From Paramecium tetraurelia (taxonomy: Eukaryota; Ciliophora; Oligohymenophorea; Peniculida; Parameciidae), in assembly GCF_000165425.1 (NCBI RefSeq), contig NW_001799122.1:257454-321453 (forward strand): DNA of 64,000 bases, in the 5' to 3' direction. The notes under the pieces were generated by a model. The model was given only the letters and a program-made list of their open reading frames with translations. It was not told where the DNA came from and did no database searches. The translations under genes and the position numbers were made by a program. Shown here in pieces: positions 10,326 to 22,307 of the stretch (the stretch's first letter is position 1; every line of letters starts with the position of its first letter).

Positions 10326-13300
10326 ATGATTGTAAAATTTCACAAAAAAACTGAGAGGATTAAAGGGTTGTCTTTTCATCCAAAGTAACCATGGCTTTTG
10401 GTTGGTCTTCATTCAGGGGAAATTCAAATGATTGATTACAGATTTGGAAGAGTATTTATAGATTACTATAAATTAGACAATAAATGAATTCTACGAACAT
10501 GAAGGCCCTGTTAGATCAGTTTAATTCCATTAATCTTTGTGTTTATTCATTTCAGGATCAGATGATTTTACTGTAAGAGTGTGGAATTATAAAACAAAAA
10601 AATGTCAATTTGTATTGCGTGGTCACTTGGATTTTGTTAGATGCGTTAATTTTCACCCAGAATTGCCATGGTGTGTTTCAGGATCTGATGATCAAACATC
10701 TAGAATTTGGAATTATTAATCTAGGTAGATGATAGCTACTGTTACAGGACATAGTCATTATGTAATGCATTGTGAGTTTCATCCATCTAAAGATTTTATG
10801 ATTACATGTTCATTGGATTAGACAATAAGATTGTGGTCAATAGCTCAACTTAAAAAGAAATTTACATCAAAAAGTGTAATCAATTACTTATAATTAGATC
10901 TAATTGGGGGAATAGGCTAGCGAATTAGAATTGGTTTAGATTTTGGAAGGACACAGTTAGGGTGTGAATTGGTGTTCATTCAATCCAAAAGACAATACTA
11001 TATTATCTTCTTCAGATGATAAGAAGATCAAAGTTTGGAAATACTTTGATACTAGAGGATATGAAGTCGATTAATATTGTGGACATACAGTAATGAATAG
11101 ATTATATGGTAGAACAATGTCAGTTGTGCTATGTTTCATCCCTTTGGAGAGTACTTCATCTCTAATTCAGAGGACAAAACTCTAAGATTGTGGGATATGA
11201 AAAAGAAGGTTGAAGTAGATTGCTTTACCAATCATGAATTAGATAGATTTTGGATATGTGCTGTTCATTAGAGTAACAATTATTTTGCAGGTGGTAGTGA
11301 TTCTGCCTTATATATATTCACATTATTTAAAAATAGGCCTGCCATTGATTTAGTAAATAATAACTTTGTATATTTTGGGAATCGAAAAGTGATTAAGATT
11401 TTGGATTTATAAAATGGATCAGAAAAGACTATTAAAAATCTGTAAGAGTTATCATGCGTCTCTGATAATTTGCTTTAAGACAATGCTGAATAAGTTCTAC
11501 ATAATATTTATGAAAATCAGAAATCTCAAATCTTAGTGAGGTTAAGAAATCATATTCATAATAAATCTAAAGGAGTTTCAAAATATCTTGTATTTGAATA
11601 ACAAACTAATTTGTCCTAATTCTTCTTAGCCAAATCTGCTATTTTTATAGGCAAATCTAAAATATTGAGATCGAAAGAGAATTCTGAAATCGAAATTTAT
11701 AATTTTGAAACAGACTCTCACATTCTATTAGGACATAAAACTGATCGTCTATTCACTTTTACTGGTGGAAAAGCCATTTATTATTCGGAGTCTATGATAA
11801 ATGTGCTAGATCCAATTGCTAATAAAATAATAAATCAGATTGCTTGTACTAATGAATTTCAGAATATCAGATAAGTCAAAGTGAATGATTATTGTATTTT
11901 AATTCAAACTAAAAATGGAATATACATATTTACAAAAGAGTTTCAAACTATTACACATATTTCGGAAAAAATCAATATTAAATCAGTGTTGTTTTTAAGT
12001 GATTAAATAAATATTATACTTTATTCAACAAAAATGCATTTAAAGTATCTTTTATTAAATGGAGATACTGGAATTATTTGCAGCATGGAGACAGTGCCAT
12101 ATTTAGTTTCATTTTAGAACATCTCAGAAAAACCTGGATTTTAGTATAAATTATTTTATATGGATAATATGGACAAATTACTAAACATCACTGTTGAATG
12201 TTCTGAAATATTCTTCAAATATGCCTTAATTGAAAAAAATCTCTAATTTGTTTAGAATTTTATAAAAAATCACCAAAAACTAGGAGATCTAATAATAGCC
12301 TATTTATTCTAAAAAGGATATTCAATACTTGCCCATTAATTAGTAACTGATAAAAGAGCCAAGTTTCAATTGGCTCTTTCTTCAAATAATTTAGAAATAG
12401 CCTATAGAACGTGTGAAGACCTTAAAAATCCAAAATGCTATTAGATGTTACTAGAAGAAGCCATGAGATAGGGAAACCATAATATTTATGAAGTTTGTTA
12501 ATAGAAGTTAAGAGCATCCTAAGAATTGGCATTTCTCTACATAATTACAGGCTAATTAGAAAAAATTAATATCATAAGCAATATTGCACAGGAACAAAAT
12601 AACTTAGATCTAAGATTCTAAACCTTATTAACTATGGATAGTTTGAAACAAAGAATTTCATTCTTAAAAGGTTGTAGTCTGGAAAAATTAGCAAATCTTA
12701 GTTAAATGGCTCATGGATTAGAATTTGAAGCTAATAAGAATTGTGCTGAGGATATTGAATGGATATAATCATTAAAACCTGAAGCAATAATCACTCCATA
12801 GCCTATAATAAAATCAAGCTAACATCCATTATTCTCAATGAATTGGCCTCACAATTTTGTAGATGAAGATGAAGTATTCAAATTATCAGGGGATGATTCC
12901 AAAGTTGCAAATCAAAGTAAAGCAGAGATTACTAATACAATAACTGCTCATCATTAGAATCCATTTGATAAAAATACACAAGCAAAACAAAAAATAAATT
13001 AAAATATAGATAAAACAGAAGAGAATGATGAATAATTCCAAGATTGTTAATGGGATTTAGATGAAGTAGAGCTATTAGAAAATAATGAACAAAGTCAGGC
13101 TACTTTGGATTAGAAAGCTATATTATATGGATATCCAGATTATAAAAAAGGTATGAGATTGAATTTTAATTTAAGCATTACAGCCAGTGGAATATTTAAT
13201 TACAGAGTAGTATCAACAAAGTCTTTAAGTTCTTCAATAAAATTATAATTTTGTGAGCCTAACACCTTGCTAAGATTATTTAAAGTAGTTAGCTTTGAGG

Positions 13301-14024
13301 TCTGTCGTAGAAATACCTTAAATACCGTTTTTATTGCCTTCTCCTTTAATTGTTTCATCATCGCAAGATAAGATCTATGTGAATAAATCCTTTAATGAAT
13401 TACTCAAAGTAGGATATAAACACACAAGTGATGGAAAATTCTAAGATGCTTTAAATACATTCAAATCCATTTTAAAATAAGCCATATTCTAGAGTCTAAA
13501 TAATGATGTGGTTCCTATTTGTTTAAACTACATAATGGCTATGAAATGTGAACTTGCAAAGAAAGATAAAGAAATTTCAAGACAAATAGAATTATCATGT
13601 TATATGGCAATGTGTGATTTGCAGCCCGTTCATCGCTCATTAACTCTGAGAGCTGCAATGAGTTTGTCATATAAAAATAAGAATTACTTAACTGGATCTC
13701 AAGTGGCATAACAATTAATAAAATTACTAGAATAAGCACCTAAAGGGGCTGCATATTCTAAACCAGAAGTGTTAGAAAATGTCAAAAAAGTAATACATTC
13801 TTAAATTTGTTTAGATATATAATAATTGCCAATAGAATCCTAAGAATGAATATAATATCAACTTTGAACCATTTTATTTAAAAGAAGGAGTAAAGAATTT
13901 ATGTGCTGATACACTCACTTATAACGATGATGTATAATAAATATACTTTTGTTCATTCGATAAGAGTAGACATTCATCAAAAGGAATCTTATGCCAAGTG
14001 TGTGAGTTGTGTAAAATCAATTGA
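10326..14024 (+). CDS. COPA: Coatomer (COPI) subunit alpha
   Basis: An 1,192-residue protein, close to the 1,224 of human COPA, with introns 10452-10476, 10876-10897, 11090-11112, 13151-13175 and 13790-13814. The N-terminus (IVKFHKKTERIKGLSFHPKQ) and successive WD40 repeats (SGSDDFTVRVWNYKTKKC; GHLDFVRCVNFHPELPW; LEGHSQGVNW; NNVSCAMFHPFGEY) are typical. The middle is the beta-propeller/alpha-solenoid region, followed by an acidic linker (NPFDKN; DWxLDEVELLE-like) and the C-terminal domain that binds epsilon-COP, ending in CQVCELCKIN. COPA is part of the coat that forms Golgi-to-ER vesicles and recognises KKxx cargo. The gene uses abundant TAA/TAG Gln codons. Its stop is 43 bp from the next gene. 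Confidence 0.95.
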
Positions 14025-14067
14025 GTTTGTTAAATAATTAAAATTTTAAATCGGTTATAATTTAATA

Positions 14068-15206
14068 ATGAATTCAAATGAGACACTCGTAGAATAAGAG
14101 AAATAGATTCTTGAAAATACAGAAAACATAGACACCACCAATACTGAACAATTACTTGATTTCACAACTATGTTTAAGAATCAATAAGCTACTAAACCTA
14201 AATTGCTAAATAGATAATAATAATAATAAACCTAATCTACAGATGAGTTAACTCATAAATAACTTCAAAATACTGTTCCAAGAAATCTCACTATTACTTA
14301 AGAACTAATGAGTTAAAGAAGATGTTTAGATGTTCGTAGATGGTATAGTTTGAGTAGACCATAATACAAGAAAAGTTGCGGTATTTCATCTGTTGTTACT
14401 TGCTGGAATTACCTATTTTCTACTTTAGGAGTAGGAACCTTAAATCCACTTTCTTAAGAGGAAGTAATTGTCTCTTTGGGGTAATAATAATATATAACTA
14501 TTTTAGTCTGAGTCCTGAAGTAGGACCACACTTTAATGAAGTAGAATTCGGGAGCTTTAGTGGAAATATGTCTTTAATATCTTGGTTTAAGAATTTATGT
14601 AGATTATAAAAAGTATAAGGAAGAGCTTATTTTCTATGGAAAAATGAAGGAGATTTTTCGACTCCAGGAGTTGATAGAGATGTAGCTCTCTCGAAATTAA
14701 CCTCTGGATTAAAGTCTGATAAAATCTCCTACATTTATCATGCTTATAATCATTATTTCTGTCCTATTGGATTTGAATGCACACCTAATAAATAAGTAGA
14801 AGCCTTTGCTGATGAAATAGATTAAAATGATTGCCAGTATTGGATTATTATAGCAGAACCTGCTAAACCTTACCCAATGTTCACAGTCAGAAAGTGGGTA
14901 GATATTGCTTAAGATTTGGAATTAAAATACCCTCAATACATGAAAATTAGAAAAATGAATGAAGGAATAAAAAGATATAAAAATGAAAAAGGAGTTAGTT
15001 AACATTGTATTATGGCATTTGAAAGAATTGATCCTAAACCAAAAAAAATGATAGAGAAAAAAGAGAAACCTATTACAAATGAAGCATTATAAACAATAAA
15101 AAAGAATAATTTGGTTGATTAACAAGTAGAGTAAATATCTGCCAATAATACTATTCCCTAAAGTCTTGTTAGCGATGATAATTTGAAATAAAATGAATAA
15201 TAATGA
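14068..15206 (+). CDS. BIVM: BIVM-family protein
   Basis: A 370-residue protein with one 26-nt intron at 14481-14506. The core matches human BIVM (basic immunoglobulin-like variable motif-containing protein): [95 protein letters not shown], and [11 protein letters not shown]. The function of BIVM is not established; the conserved Cys-Gly-Ile-Ser-Ser and later His residues recall papain-fold peptidases, which is an inference from the pattern only. The N-terminal 90 residues and C-terminal 60 residues are low-complexity and Gln/Asn-rich. The start is the first ATG after the COPA stop. Confidence 0.88.
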
Positions 15207-15587
15207 AGAACAGTAAATCTTTGATAATTAATATTTTATATGATATCTTATATATAATAACTTTTACTTAACTCATTTTTAACTAACAGTATATTAATCT
15301 TAGTTGTGTAGATGATAGAACATTTTGTTATTTAAAATATTCAATTCTCTAAAAATATATTCAAATGTTTAAGAAATTTGTATTTTGATTATTTCTATAT
15401 TATTAATTTAAAGATTATATATTGTTGATATATCTATACATATATTTGATTTAAAATTGAATTAGATCAATCAAATACAATAAATAGTTTATGCATTTAA
15501 ACATTATTGTAATCAATTTTATTATAAATATTTTTAATGTAAAAAAACGTTGCTAAAATAGTGTCTTTAAATTTCAAAAATAGTATA
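15207..15587. other. Intergenic, AT-rich
   Basis: About 380 bp after BIVM with A/T-rich sequence and no recognisable gene. It should contain the promoter of the small gene that follows. Confidence 0.5.
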
Positions 15588-15800
15588 ATGGGTGGTTTTG
15601 TTAACTCAAAAATTTAAAAGGTAAAAGGAGAAGAGCATTTTTTTTCAGAGTATGATAAAACATTTTTGATGTCGGATTTTATTTAAACATGTATTAAATA
15701 GGAACAGCTCATTATTCCAGTTGATTTTTCGAAGAATAGTAGATTTGATGAGTTTGCTGAAGATCACTTTGATTTTGGAAGCATTAAAAATGAACAATGA
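15588..15800 (+). CDS. Small MGG-start protein, likely N-myristoylated
   Basis: An intronless 70-residue ORF: ATG at 15588, TGA at 15798-15800. It begins MGGFVNSKIQK, which fits the N-myristoylation consensus (Gly2 and a small residue near position 6). The body is acidic and aromatic (HFFSEYDKTFLM; FDEFAEDHFDFGS) with no transmembrane helix. Its three TAA/TAG codons are read as Gln. It is convergent with the eL8 ribosomal gene, 68 bp apart. A membrane-anchored signalling or adaptor role would fit, but this is inference; no homologue is recognised. Confidence 0.55.
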
Positions 15801-15868
15801 GTTAGAAGAAGACTTGACACATTTATATAAATTTTCAATATTTTTTATTATATGTTGATAATACTGTA

Positions 15869-16749
15869 TCATTAACTTGTCTTCTTAAGTTCTTCAATTT
15901 CAAAAGCCTTCTTTATTGCCTCTTATTGATGTCTTGACTTGATTCCCACTTATCCACCACCAATAGTTCTCAACAATTCATGGTTTTCGTTGTAGTGTTA
16001 TCTTAAATCACGAGCCTTTAATTAATTTTATTTTATACTAAGTTATCAAATTCAGCTTGATCTTCTTTTCTTACGTCTGTCAAAGCGACACAAGTAGCTG
16101 TTTTTTAGTGAACCAAAGCTCCTAATCTAGCCTTGTCTAAACATATAGATTGATTGAATTACTTTTGACAAAGGCGAATGGGACTTCTTGACGTCTGCAC
16201 AATTGTGGGAGCCATACGACTAATTCAATTGGATCAACGTCGTAAGCAATCAAAACTAATTTAGCTTTCTTAGTTTCAACCAATGTAGTAACGTGATTCA
16301 ATCCGAATTTGAGGACTGTCACTTTCTTACTATCTGTCTTTTAATTTTAGGCCTTTGATTCAGCAGCCTTGACTAATCTTTGTTTCTTTTCTGTTTTGGT
16401 TTCAGGGGCATATTTCTTTAATAAAGAATAGACCTTTGAGCCTTAAATTAAAATTTACGATATACTTTGATTCTTGTCAAGTGTTTTGCTGAATTAATGA
16501 ATAGCTGCTGGCACCTTGATTCTTTGCAATAAAATCTTTTTTTGTCTGTGCAAAAGAATGTAACGAGGCCATCTGACATATCTTGATAAATCTCTCTTTG
16601 GTTGGACATCATTTCCAATTCTGAAGTTTTTAGCATCCTTAACAAAGAGTGGATTCTTCTTTCTGTCTGCTACTTTCTTTTAAACCTTCTTAGCTTTAGA
16701 TGTCTTTGGAGCTTTTGGCTAAAGGAATAATCACAATCAAATTTACCAT
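15869..16749 (-). CDS. RPL7A: 60S ribosomal protein L7a (eL8)
   Basis: A 259-residue protein, ATG at 16749, TGA at 15869-15871, introns 16719-16746 (28 nt), 16442-16465 (24), 16137-16162 (26) and 16016-16038 (23). The sequence shows family blocks: [80 protein letters not shown] and [12 protein letters not shown]. eL8 is a large-subunit protein of the L7Ae family that binds kink-turn rRNA. The first intron directly follows the ATG, leaving a one-codon first exon, a layout often seen in ribosomal protein genes. All exon lengths sum to a multiple of three. Confidence 0.95.
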
Positions 16750-17258
16750 AGTTAATGAAAATCTTTTAATATATTTTTTGAAAATAAAAGAAAAAAATAG
16801 GTATTAATCATCACCCAAAATAATTTATTCAAATTCAGATATATCACTGAAAATATCTATCCAAACCATATAAATTATGATTAGATGAGGAATAAAACTG
16901 TAGTATCTATGGAATAATGATGGATTTCTCTTTTTTGAAATGAAAATAATTGATGAATAGATATATAAAAATTAGATATTAATTACTCTTTTTTAAAATT
17001 TTGATTATAATTTTCAAGTTCTATGTAATCAACTATCATATATGAGAATTTATACATAGTTTATGTAATGGTTCATTTGTAATCTATTTACATAAATTCA
17101 TTTTTGTTGGAATATCAATATAATTTTTATATGACATTTTTCAATTGACTTCGATAGTATATATTTATTTGTTGAACTACTTTGTAGAAATTAGAATTGA
17201 TACAAATTAAGAGCATCATAAATAACAAACATTATTATTAAATAAATTACTAACACAG
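16750..17258. other. Intergenic, AT-rich
   Basis: About 510 bp between the eL8 promoter side and the 3' end of the PSTK-like gene, both on the minus strand. It should hold the eL8 promoter. No gene or repeat is recognised. Confidence 0.5.
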
Positions 17259-17990
17259 TCATAATGTTTATAAGAATAAAAATACATTCTCTTCAACATT
17301 CTCGGTTAAGTGAGACTATAAGAATAATTTTTTTTTAAGGCTCAAATATTTTGGATCGTAATTACCTTATTTTCCAGTTTATTTACATAAAGTTGAAATT
17401 AATTTTCTTATTTCCAAATCTGTTTAATGTACAATGTTTTCTTAGTTTTGTTTAATTTAATTCTCTTTTTCATTTACAATTTAATCTTCATTCAAATATT
17501 CATTTTAATGTCTGATGTCCATATCAATAACTTATTAATTCAATAGTTCAAATGTATTATATTTACTGTCAATGATTATTGTATTTTTTAAACTTTTGGA
17601 TTCAAATTTATTAAAAAGGAGTTCTACAATTTCATCATTTAATTTCTTTTTGACATCTCTGGTTGAATTTCTGTTTAAAAGATCTTGTAAATTTAAATTA
17701 ATTAAAATTTCAATGTAACTCGCCTTAAATTTTTGACATATGTGTAAGATTTGTTTCCTCTAACTCATTAATAGAAAATCATCATCAATTATTATTGTTT
17801 AAAATTTCTTTTCCTATAAATATTCTTCTAATATTTATCTGACTTAGAATCGAGATTTCTTCCAATCATCTGGATTAAATTAATGTTCTTATTATAAAGA
17901 ATCAGCCTCTATTATAATGTCAGCATTGAGCAATTTAGATAAGGTAGTCTTACCTGATCCTGGACAACCAAAGATTATTATTACTTTCAT
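17259..17990 (-). CDS. PSTK-like P-loop kinase (L-seryl-tRNA(Sec) kinase family)
   Basis: An intronless 243-residue protein, ATG at 17990, TGA at 17259-17261. The Walker A motif is FGCPGSGKTTLSKL at residues 7-20. A second motif, TIIIDDDFLLMSQRKQILHI, resembles the 'I-D-D-N-x-Y-x-x-S-M-R' element of PSTK and its sister KTI12. A basic catalytic segment (LLNRNSTRD) and a following 'KFE' phrase also fit PSTK. PSTK phosphorylates Ser on tRNA(Sec), the first step of selenocysteine synthesis in eukaryotes and archaea. KTI12, the Elongator regulator, is the main alternative. The protein is a little shorter than animal PSTK and its C-terminal 90 residues are Gln/Asn-rich and not conserved in my reading. 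Confidence 0.6.
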
Positions 17991-18011
17991 TAAATAATAT
18001 TAATTAAATAC

Positions 18012-19122
18012 TCAATCATCAAACAACTTTCTTGAACAAGGCTCAAAACATCTTTGAATTTCCTCTAAGTCAACCTATTCTATAGTTTTAGGATTAAATT
18101 TAGGCTCGTAGGATGTGTCAACAAGTAAACTTCTTAAGCCTTCAACAAAATCGGGTCTCGCAGCAACTTTGTCCAAAATGGACTATTCCATCTTGAGATT
18201 ATCCTTAAGGGATAATTTTGCCTTCTTGTTTCTCATAAATAATTCATAGAATGCATAAACACTAAAAGCACTATTTTTTCTAATTTGAGCAGCTTATTCT
18301 GGGAATTGTGCTTCCATAGCAGACATTATGGATGGCAAAGAAGATAAACTCAATACATTTAAAAATTATTTAGGCACTTCAAATTCTGTTTAATTTAAAT
18401 AACAATATCTTTGGAGTAAGAACTCTTTTATAGATTCTTCATCTCTTAAGTAATGAGCTTGTTCAATTTCCATCTCAATTTCAGGGATGCATTCACTATC
18501 AATTAGATAGTCAGCAATACCTAAATGAGCCATCTTTAAGCCATCAAGTTATTCCCCACTCATACCTAAATACATACCGTAGTTTTTGTAAATTTTACTA
18601 AATTTTAAGGCACTTCCTCCATCAGGTACCATACCTAATTTACAATGAGGCATAACAAAAGTTGTATTTTCTGTTGCTATTTTCAAACGAGAATTAATTC
18701 CGAATGCAGCACCTATTCCCGATGTAGGTCCATTCATAATGGAAATTGTAATACTCTTATTTGAGCCTATAGCATGAACAGCTTTTTTCTATTAATCTCC
18801 AAAGAGGCTAAATTTAGATACATCTCTTAATTGACCATTAGTGGATAAATTTGATAAGTCATTTGTATTTTGAGGGACATTCAATATATGTCTAGTGTTA
18901 TTTAATAAAGTACTCATAGTCTGCTCCTGAGGCAAAGGTATTGCCAACCCCTTTCAGAATAGTCACCACAGCGTGTTCATTCCAGAATTTACTACTTTCA
19001 AGAATGTCTTCGCACATTTCAAGATTGACAGCGTTAAGTTTATCTAGTCTATTAAAATAAGTAGTGGACAGCCCATCCTTGATTTTATTTATTATGCAAT
19101 TATTTTTGGCGATATGTCTCAT
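18012..19122 (-). CDS. 3-hydroxyisobutyryl-CoA hydrolase-like (enoyl-CoA hydratase superfamily)
   Basis: A 362-residue protein with one 22-nt intron at 18892-18913; ATG at 19122, TGA at 18012-18014. It shows the crotonase fold: STTYFNRLDKLNAVN, the oxyanion-hole element FASGADYEYF, and NGPTSGIGAAFGINSRLKIA then MPHCKLGMVPDGGSAL. The length and long C-terminal part ending GLRSLLVDTSYEPKFNP place it in the ECH_2/HIBCH branch, which acts in mitochondrial valine degradation. In human HIBCH the motif is MPETxxGLFPDVGG; here the Glu position is His while the Asp is kept, so activity may be altered or the substrate different. It lies only 21 bp from the PSTK-like start on the same strand. Confidence 0.8.
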
Positions 19123-19753
19123 TAAACTTAAAATAGGTTTTCCTCCTAAAATAAAAATTATTAAATAAATAAATTTGGTATCATTTATTAATAACTCACA
19201 TAAAAGTGTTAAGCTAAAATATCAGAACAAATGAGTATTGATTAAGATATTGTTAGGTGATGAATATTTAAGATTTTTATAACTCTAAAATAATTTGAGA
19301 TTCAAAAGAATTGACATAAATCTTATATATAAATTTGTTTAATTATTTAAATGTTTTAAATTGGAAACATATGAAATAAATATAAATTGAATCATAAAAT
19401 AAAATGGATTAATATTATCATTGTTTATCAGGCATCATTTTCACAAAAGTATACACTTTTTAATTGCTTTGGATATTTACATTTATATTAAGGGTTCTTT
19501 GGATGATAAGAATGGAATGTTGAGTGAAAACAGTTAAAATTTTAGTTTAAAGCTGACATAATAAATTTGGAGATATCTGAAATTGAATTGGAAAATGGAG
19601 GATGGTTGATGTTTATTTAATTGTATGTACTTCATCATCAAATAATCGATTTTGGATTTAAGAATAAACATCTTTAAATCTTTTCTGATTAATACTGTAT
19701 TTGGTTATATAAGAAGTACCATAATTAAAGCTTATTAAATAAAACCTTTAATA
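19123..19753. other. Intergenic with unresolved coding-like pieces
   Basis: About 630 bp between divergent genes. From about 19404 there are protein-like pieces in three frames on the plus strand (MDQYYHCLSG; DIYIYIKGSLDDKNGML; NGGWLMFIQLYVLHHQIIDF) that no standard small intron joins into one frame. This may be a decayed gene or a gene with unusual splicing. I make no functional claim. Confidence 0.3.
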
Positions 19754-21354
19754 ATGAGAAAATTCTTAAAATACTCGCTTGGATTAGGATTAGGAGCCTT
19801 TGGTTATGATGAGTATAATGAAAGGTATTTATGTATTTAAAGGAATTTAGTAAAATAATTAGAAGAAATGCGAATACCATTCGTTGTGGATTGAATATTC
19901 TATACTAATACAAAATCAGATTTAATGCAGAGAATGCAAACGATGTTCATGAAACAGTGGCTAAGGATATCTATGAAACTTGTATAAGGAATGATGGATT
20001 ATATGTTAAATTTGGATAGGGAATTGCTGCATCTGAACATTTGTTGCCTCCTCCTTATTTCAAATGGATGAGTTTACTTCAAGACAAAGCAAAAGCAGTT
20101 AGTTTTAAGAGAGTTAGAGAGATATTGGAAGAAGAAACTGGGAGAAAAATTGAAGAGATTTTTGATGAATTTGATGAAATTCCTATTGCATCTGCCAGCA
20201 TAGCTTAGGTTCACAAGGCAAAGTTAAAGAATGGAGATGTTGTTGCAGTAAAGGTTTAGAAACCAAACATAAAGAAGCAATTTGGAAGTGATATGTTTAT
20301 GCATCATGTAATTTGTGGAGTATTGTAATATGCATTTGACATGCCCTTATTACAATTTCAAGAATCAATTCAATCTAATTTGAAAAAAGAAATAGACTTT
20401 AGGATTGAATTAGAGAATGGAGAAATCAGCAGAAGGGCATTACAAATAATAGGGAGAAAAGATGTTCACATTCCAAAATTTTATGAGGAATTGAATACAT
20501 AAAGAATTCTGGTTTCTGAGTGGATTGATGGAATCAAAATATCGAAGCAAGATGAAATTCAAAAGCTTGGTTTCAACACAAAATAAATTATGGATACAGT
20601 GATAAGTGCTTTTGCTGAGTAAATATTTATCTCAGGATTTGTTCATTGCGATCCTCATCCAGGAAACATTTTTATTAGACCTAAGCCTGGAAACAACAAG
20701 CAATATGAAGTTGTGTTGTTGGATTTTGGATTATGCATCAAATTAGAAAATTAATTCAGAATGGATTATTCAGAGTTTTGGACTTCATTATTCTTACAAG
20801 ATTTTACTAAACTTAAATAAATAGTAACAAAATGGGGAATTGGCAATGAGGAGATGTTTGCATCTATGTAATTAATGAAACCTTATCAAATGAAACAACC
20901 AGTTCATTGTCATCAAGTAACTAAAGAGGATGTTATGAAATTATAATTAAAAATGAAAGATGAAATCAGAGAAATGATGAAATAAACTGATCTATTTCCA
21001 AAGGATTTGCTTTTTGTTAATAGAAATATGAATCTTGTTAGATCTGTCAATAAAAGATGTGGTAGTCTTGTAAATAGAATCAATATTATGGCAAGATATG
21101 CTTAACAAGGTACCTAATAATTTAATGATATTCTTGAATCTTAAAAATTCAACAGAAAATATCACTCAAGTATCATGTTTGAACTCAGATTATGGGTCTC
21201 TGGATTAGTCTATTCATTACTCTCGATCTGGCTCAAGTGGAAGAAAAATCAAAAGGTTGAAGATTTCTTAGAGCAAAAGTAAAAAGAATAATTTTAAGGA
21301 ATACACGAATAATATGGTTTTAAAACTCCTGATGAAAAAACTTTTGATGCTTGA
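19754..21354 (+). CDS. ADCK/ABC1 (UbiB) atypical kinase, ADCK1-like
   Basis: A 524-residue protein with one 26-nt intron at 19825-19850. It opens MRKFLKYSLGLGLGAFGYD, a mitochondrial-type N-terminus with a glycine-rich hydrophobic helix. UbiB-family motifs follow: the KxGQ element (GLYVKFGQGIAASEHLLP), the Ala-rich nucleotide loop (PIASASIAQVHKA), the VAVKVQKP lysine, the catalytic FVHCDPHPGNIF and metal-binding LLDFGL. ADCK proteins are mitochondrial, needed for coenzyme Q biosynthesis or lipid homeostasis. The C-terminal part (LWVSGLVYSLLSIWLKW) carries a possible membrane segment. The intron splits the N-terminal extension and shifts frame if kept. The length matches ADCK1. Confidence 0.9.
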
Positions 21355-21566
21355 TTGTCCTTTTTATGTTTATATCTATATATATTTTGGATATATTATT
21401 ATATAATATAATCTATAATAGATTATGATTATGACATATCTAATATTTTCAATCCAAATATGCTTGAATTATTCACGATTCCTCCCCTCCCCCATGAAAA
21501 TAGAATAATCATACAGTAAAACAAAGTTTAATTTGAATAGTTTAATAATTATAATAAGTAATTTAT

Positions 21567-22132
21567 ATGGCTGGAAACTTTTTTAAAGGAACTTCAACAG
21601 ATTAAGATTCTCGATTTGGTGATAAGGAGCGTAAACTTATTATGAACAAGTAATGGCCAGAAGTTTTCAATCGCAAGCTGAATATGAAAAATGTATAATT
21701 TATGTATATCGACTAGATTGATTTATCAGTGATAAAGCCTTGGATTGAAAAGAAAATGATATAGTATATTGGAATAGAAGATGAAGTAGTTTAGAGATAA
21801 ATAATTAATTACTTAGAGCAATAGAGCGAAGATATTAGGGGACCTGATCCAAAAGTTCTAAGTATTCAAATAATGGGGTATTTTGAAAAAAATACATTGC
21901 CATTTATGACTGAACTATGGAATTTATTGGTGGATGCAGAGGGACAGGATTCAGGAATTGTAAGATGATTAAATGTTTATTTGAGCCTAACCAATTGTTG
22001 GATAGCAAGAAGTTAGAGTATGAGGAGAAGAAGAAGGAATTGCAAAGATTGTTGGAGAGACAAAAGTTACTATATCAAGCCATTGAATACGCAGAGAAAA
22101 GCAGAAAAAAAACAAAAACTGAACAATAATGA
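21567..22132 (+). CDS. SRRM1: PWI-domain splicing factor, SRRM1 (SRm160)-like
   Basis: A 171-residue protein with introns 21695-21718 (24 nt) and 21960-21985 (26 nt). It begins MAGNFFKGTSTDQDSRFGDK, nearly the SRRM1 start, and contains a PWI domain: IDLSVIKPWIEKKM, IGIEDEVVQRQIINYLEQ, ILSIQIMGYFEKN-like and FMTELWNLLVDAEGQDSGIP. PWI domains bind nucleic acids. SRRM1 is a nuclear splicing coactivator and exon-junction-linked factor. Here the long RS tail of the animal protein is missing; instead a short Lys/Glu coiled coil ends the protein. A splicing role would matter in a genome with tens of thousands of tiny introns (inference). Confidence 0.92.
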
Positions 22133-22307
22133 ATTTAAAATATTGAATAAGTATTAAACATTCTAAATATCTCTAAATGAGTGATGCTTCGATGGATGGA
22201 TTCTAGGGGGTAAACATATTGTGTCTGGGGAGAACGATATCAATAGAGAGTTCGCAATATGAAATGCAAAGTCAAACTATATTATAAATGTACTATTGTA
22301 ATTGATT

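Noticed and set aside
19404-19750. 6-pyruvoyltetrahydropterin synthase-like reading (HxH then GSLDDKNGM)
   Set aside because: The resemblance needs several unexplained frame changes and lacks the conserved zinc histidines.
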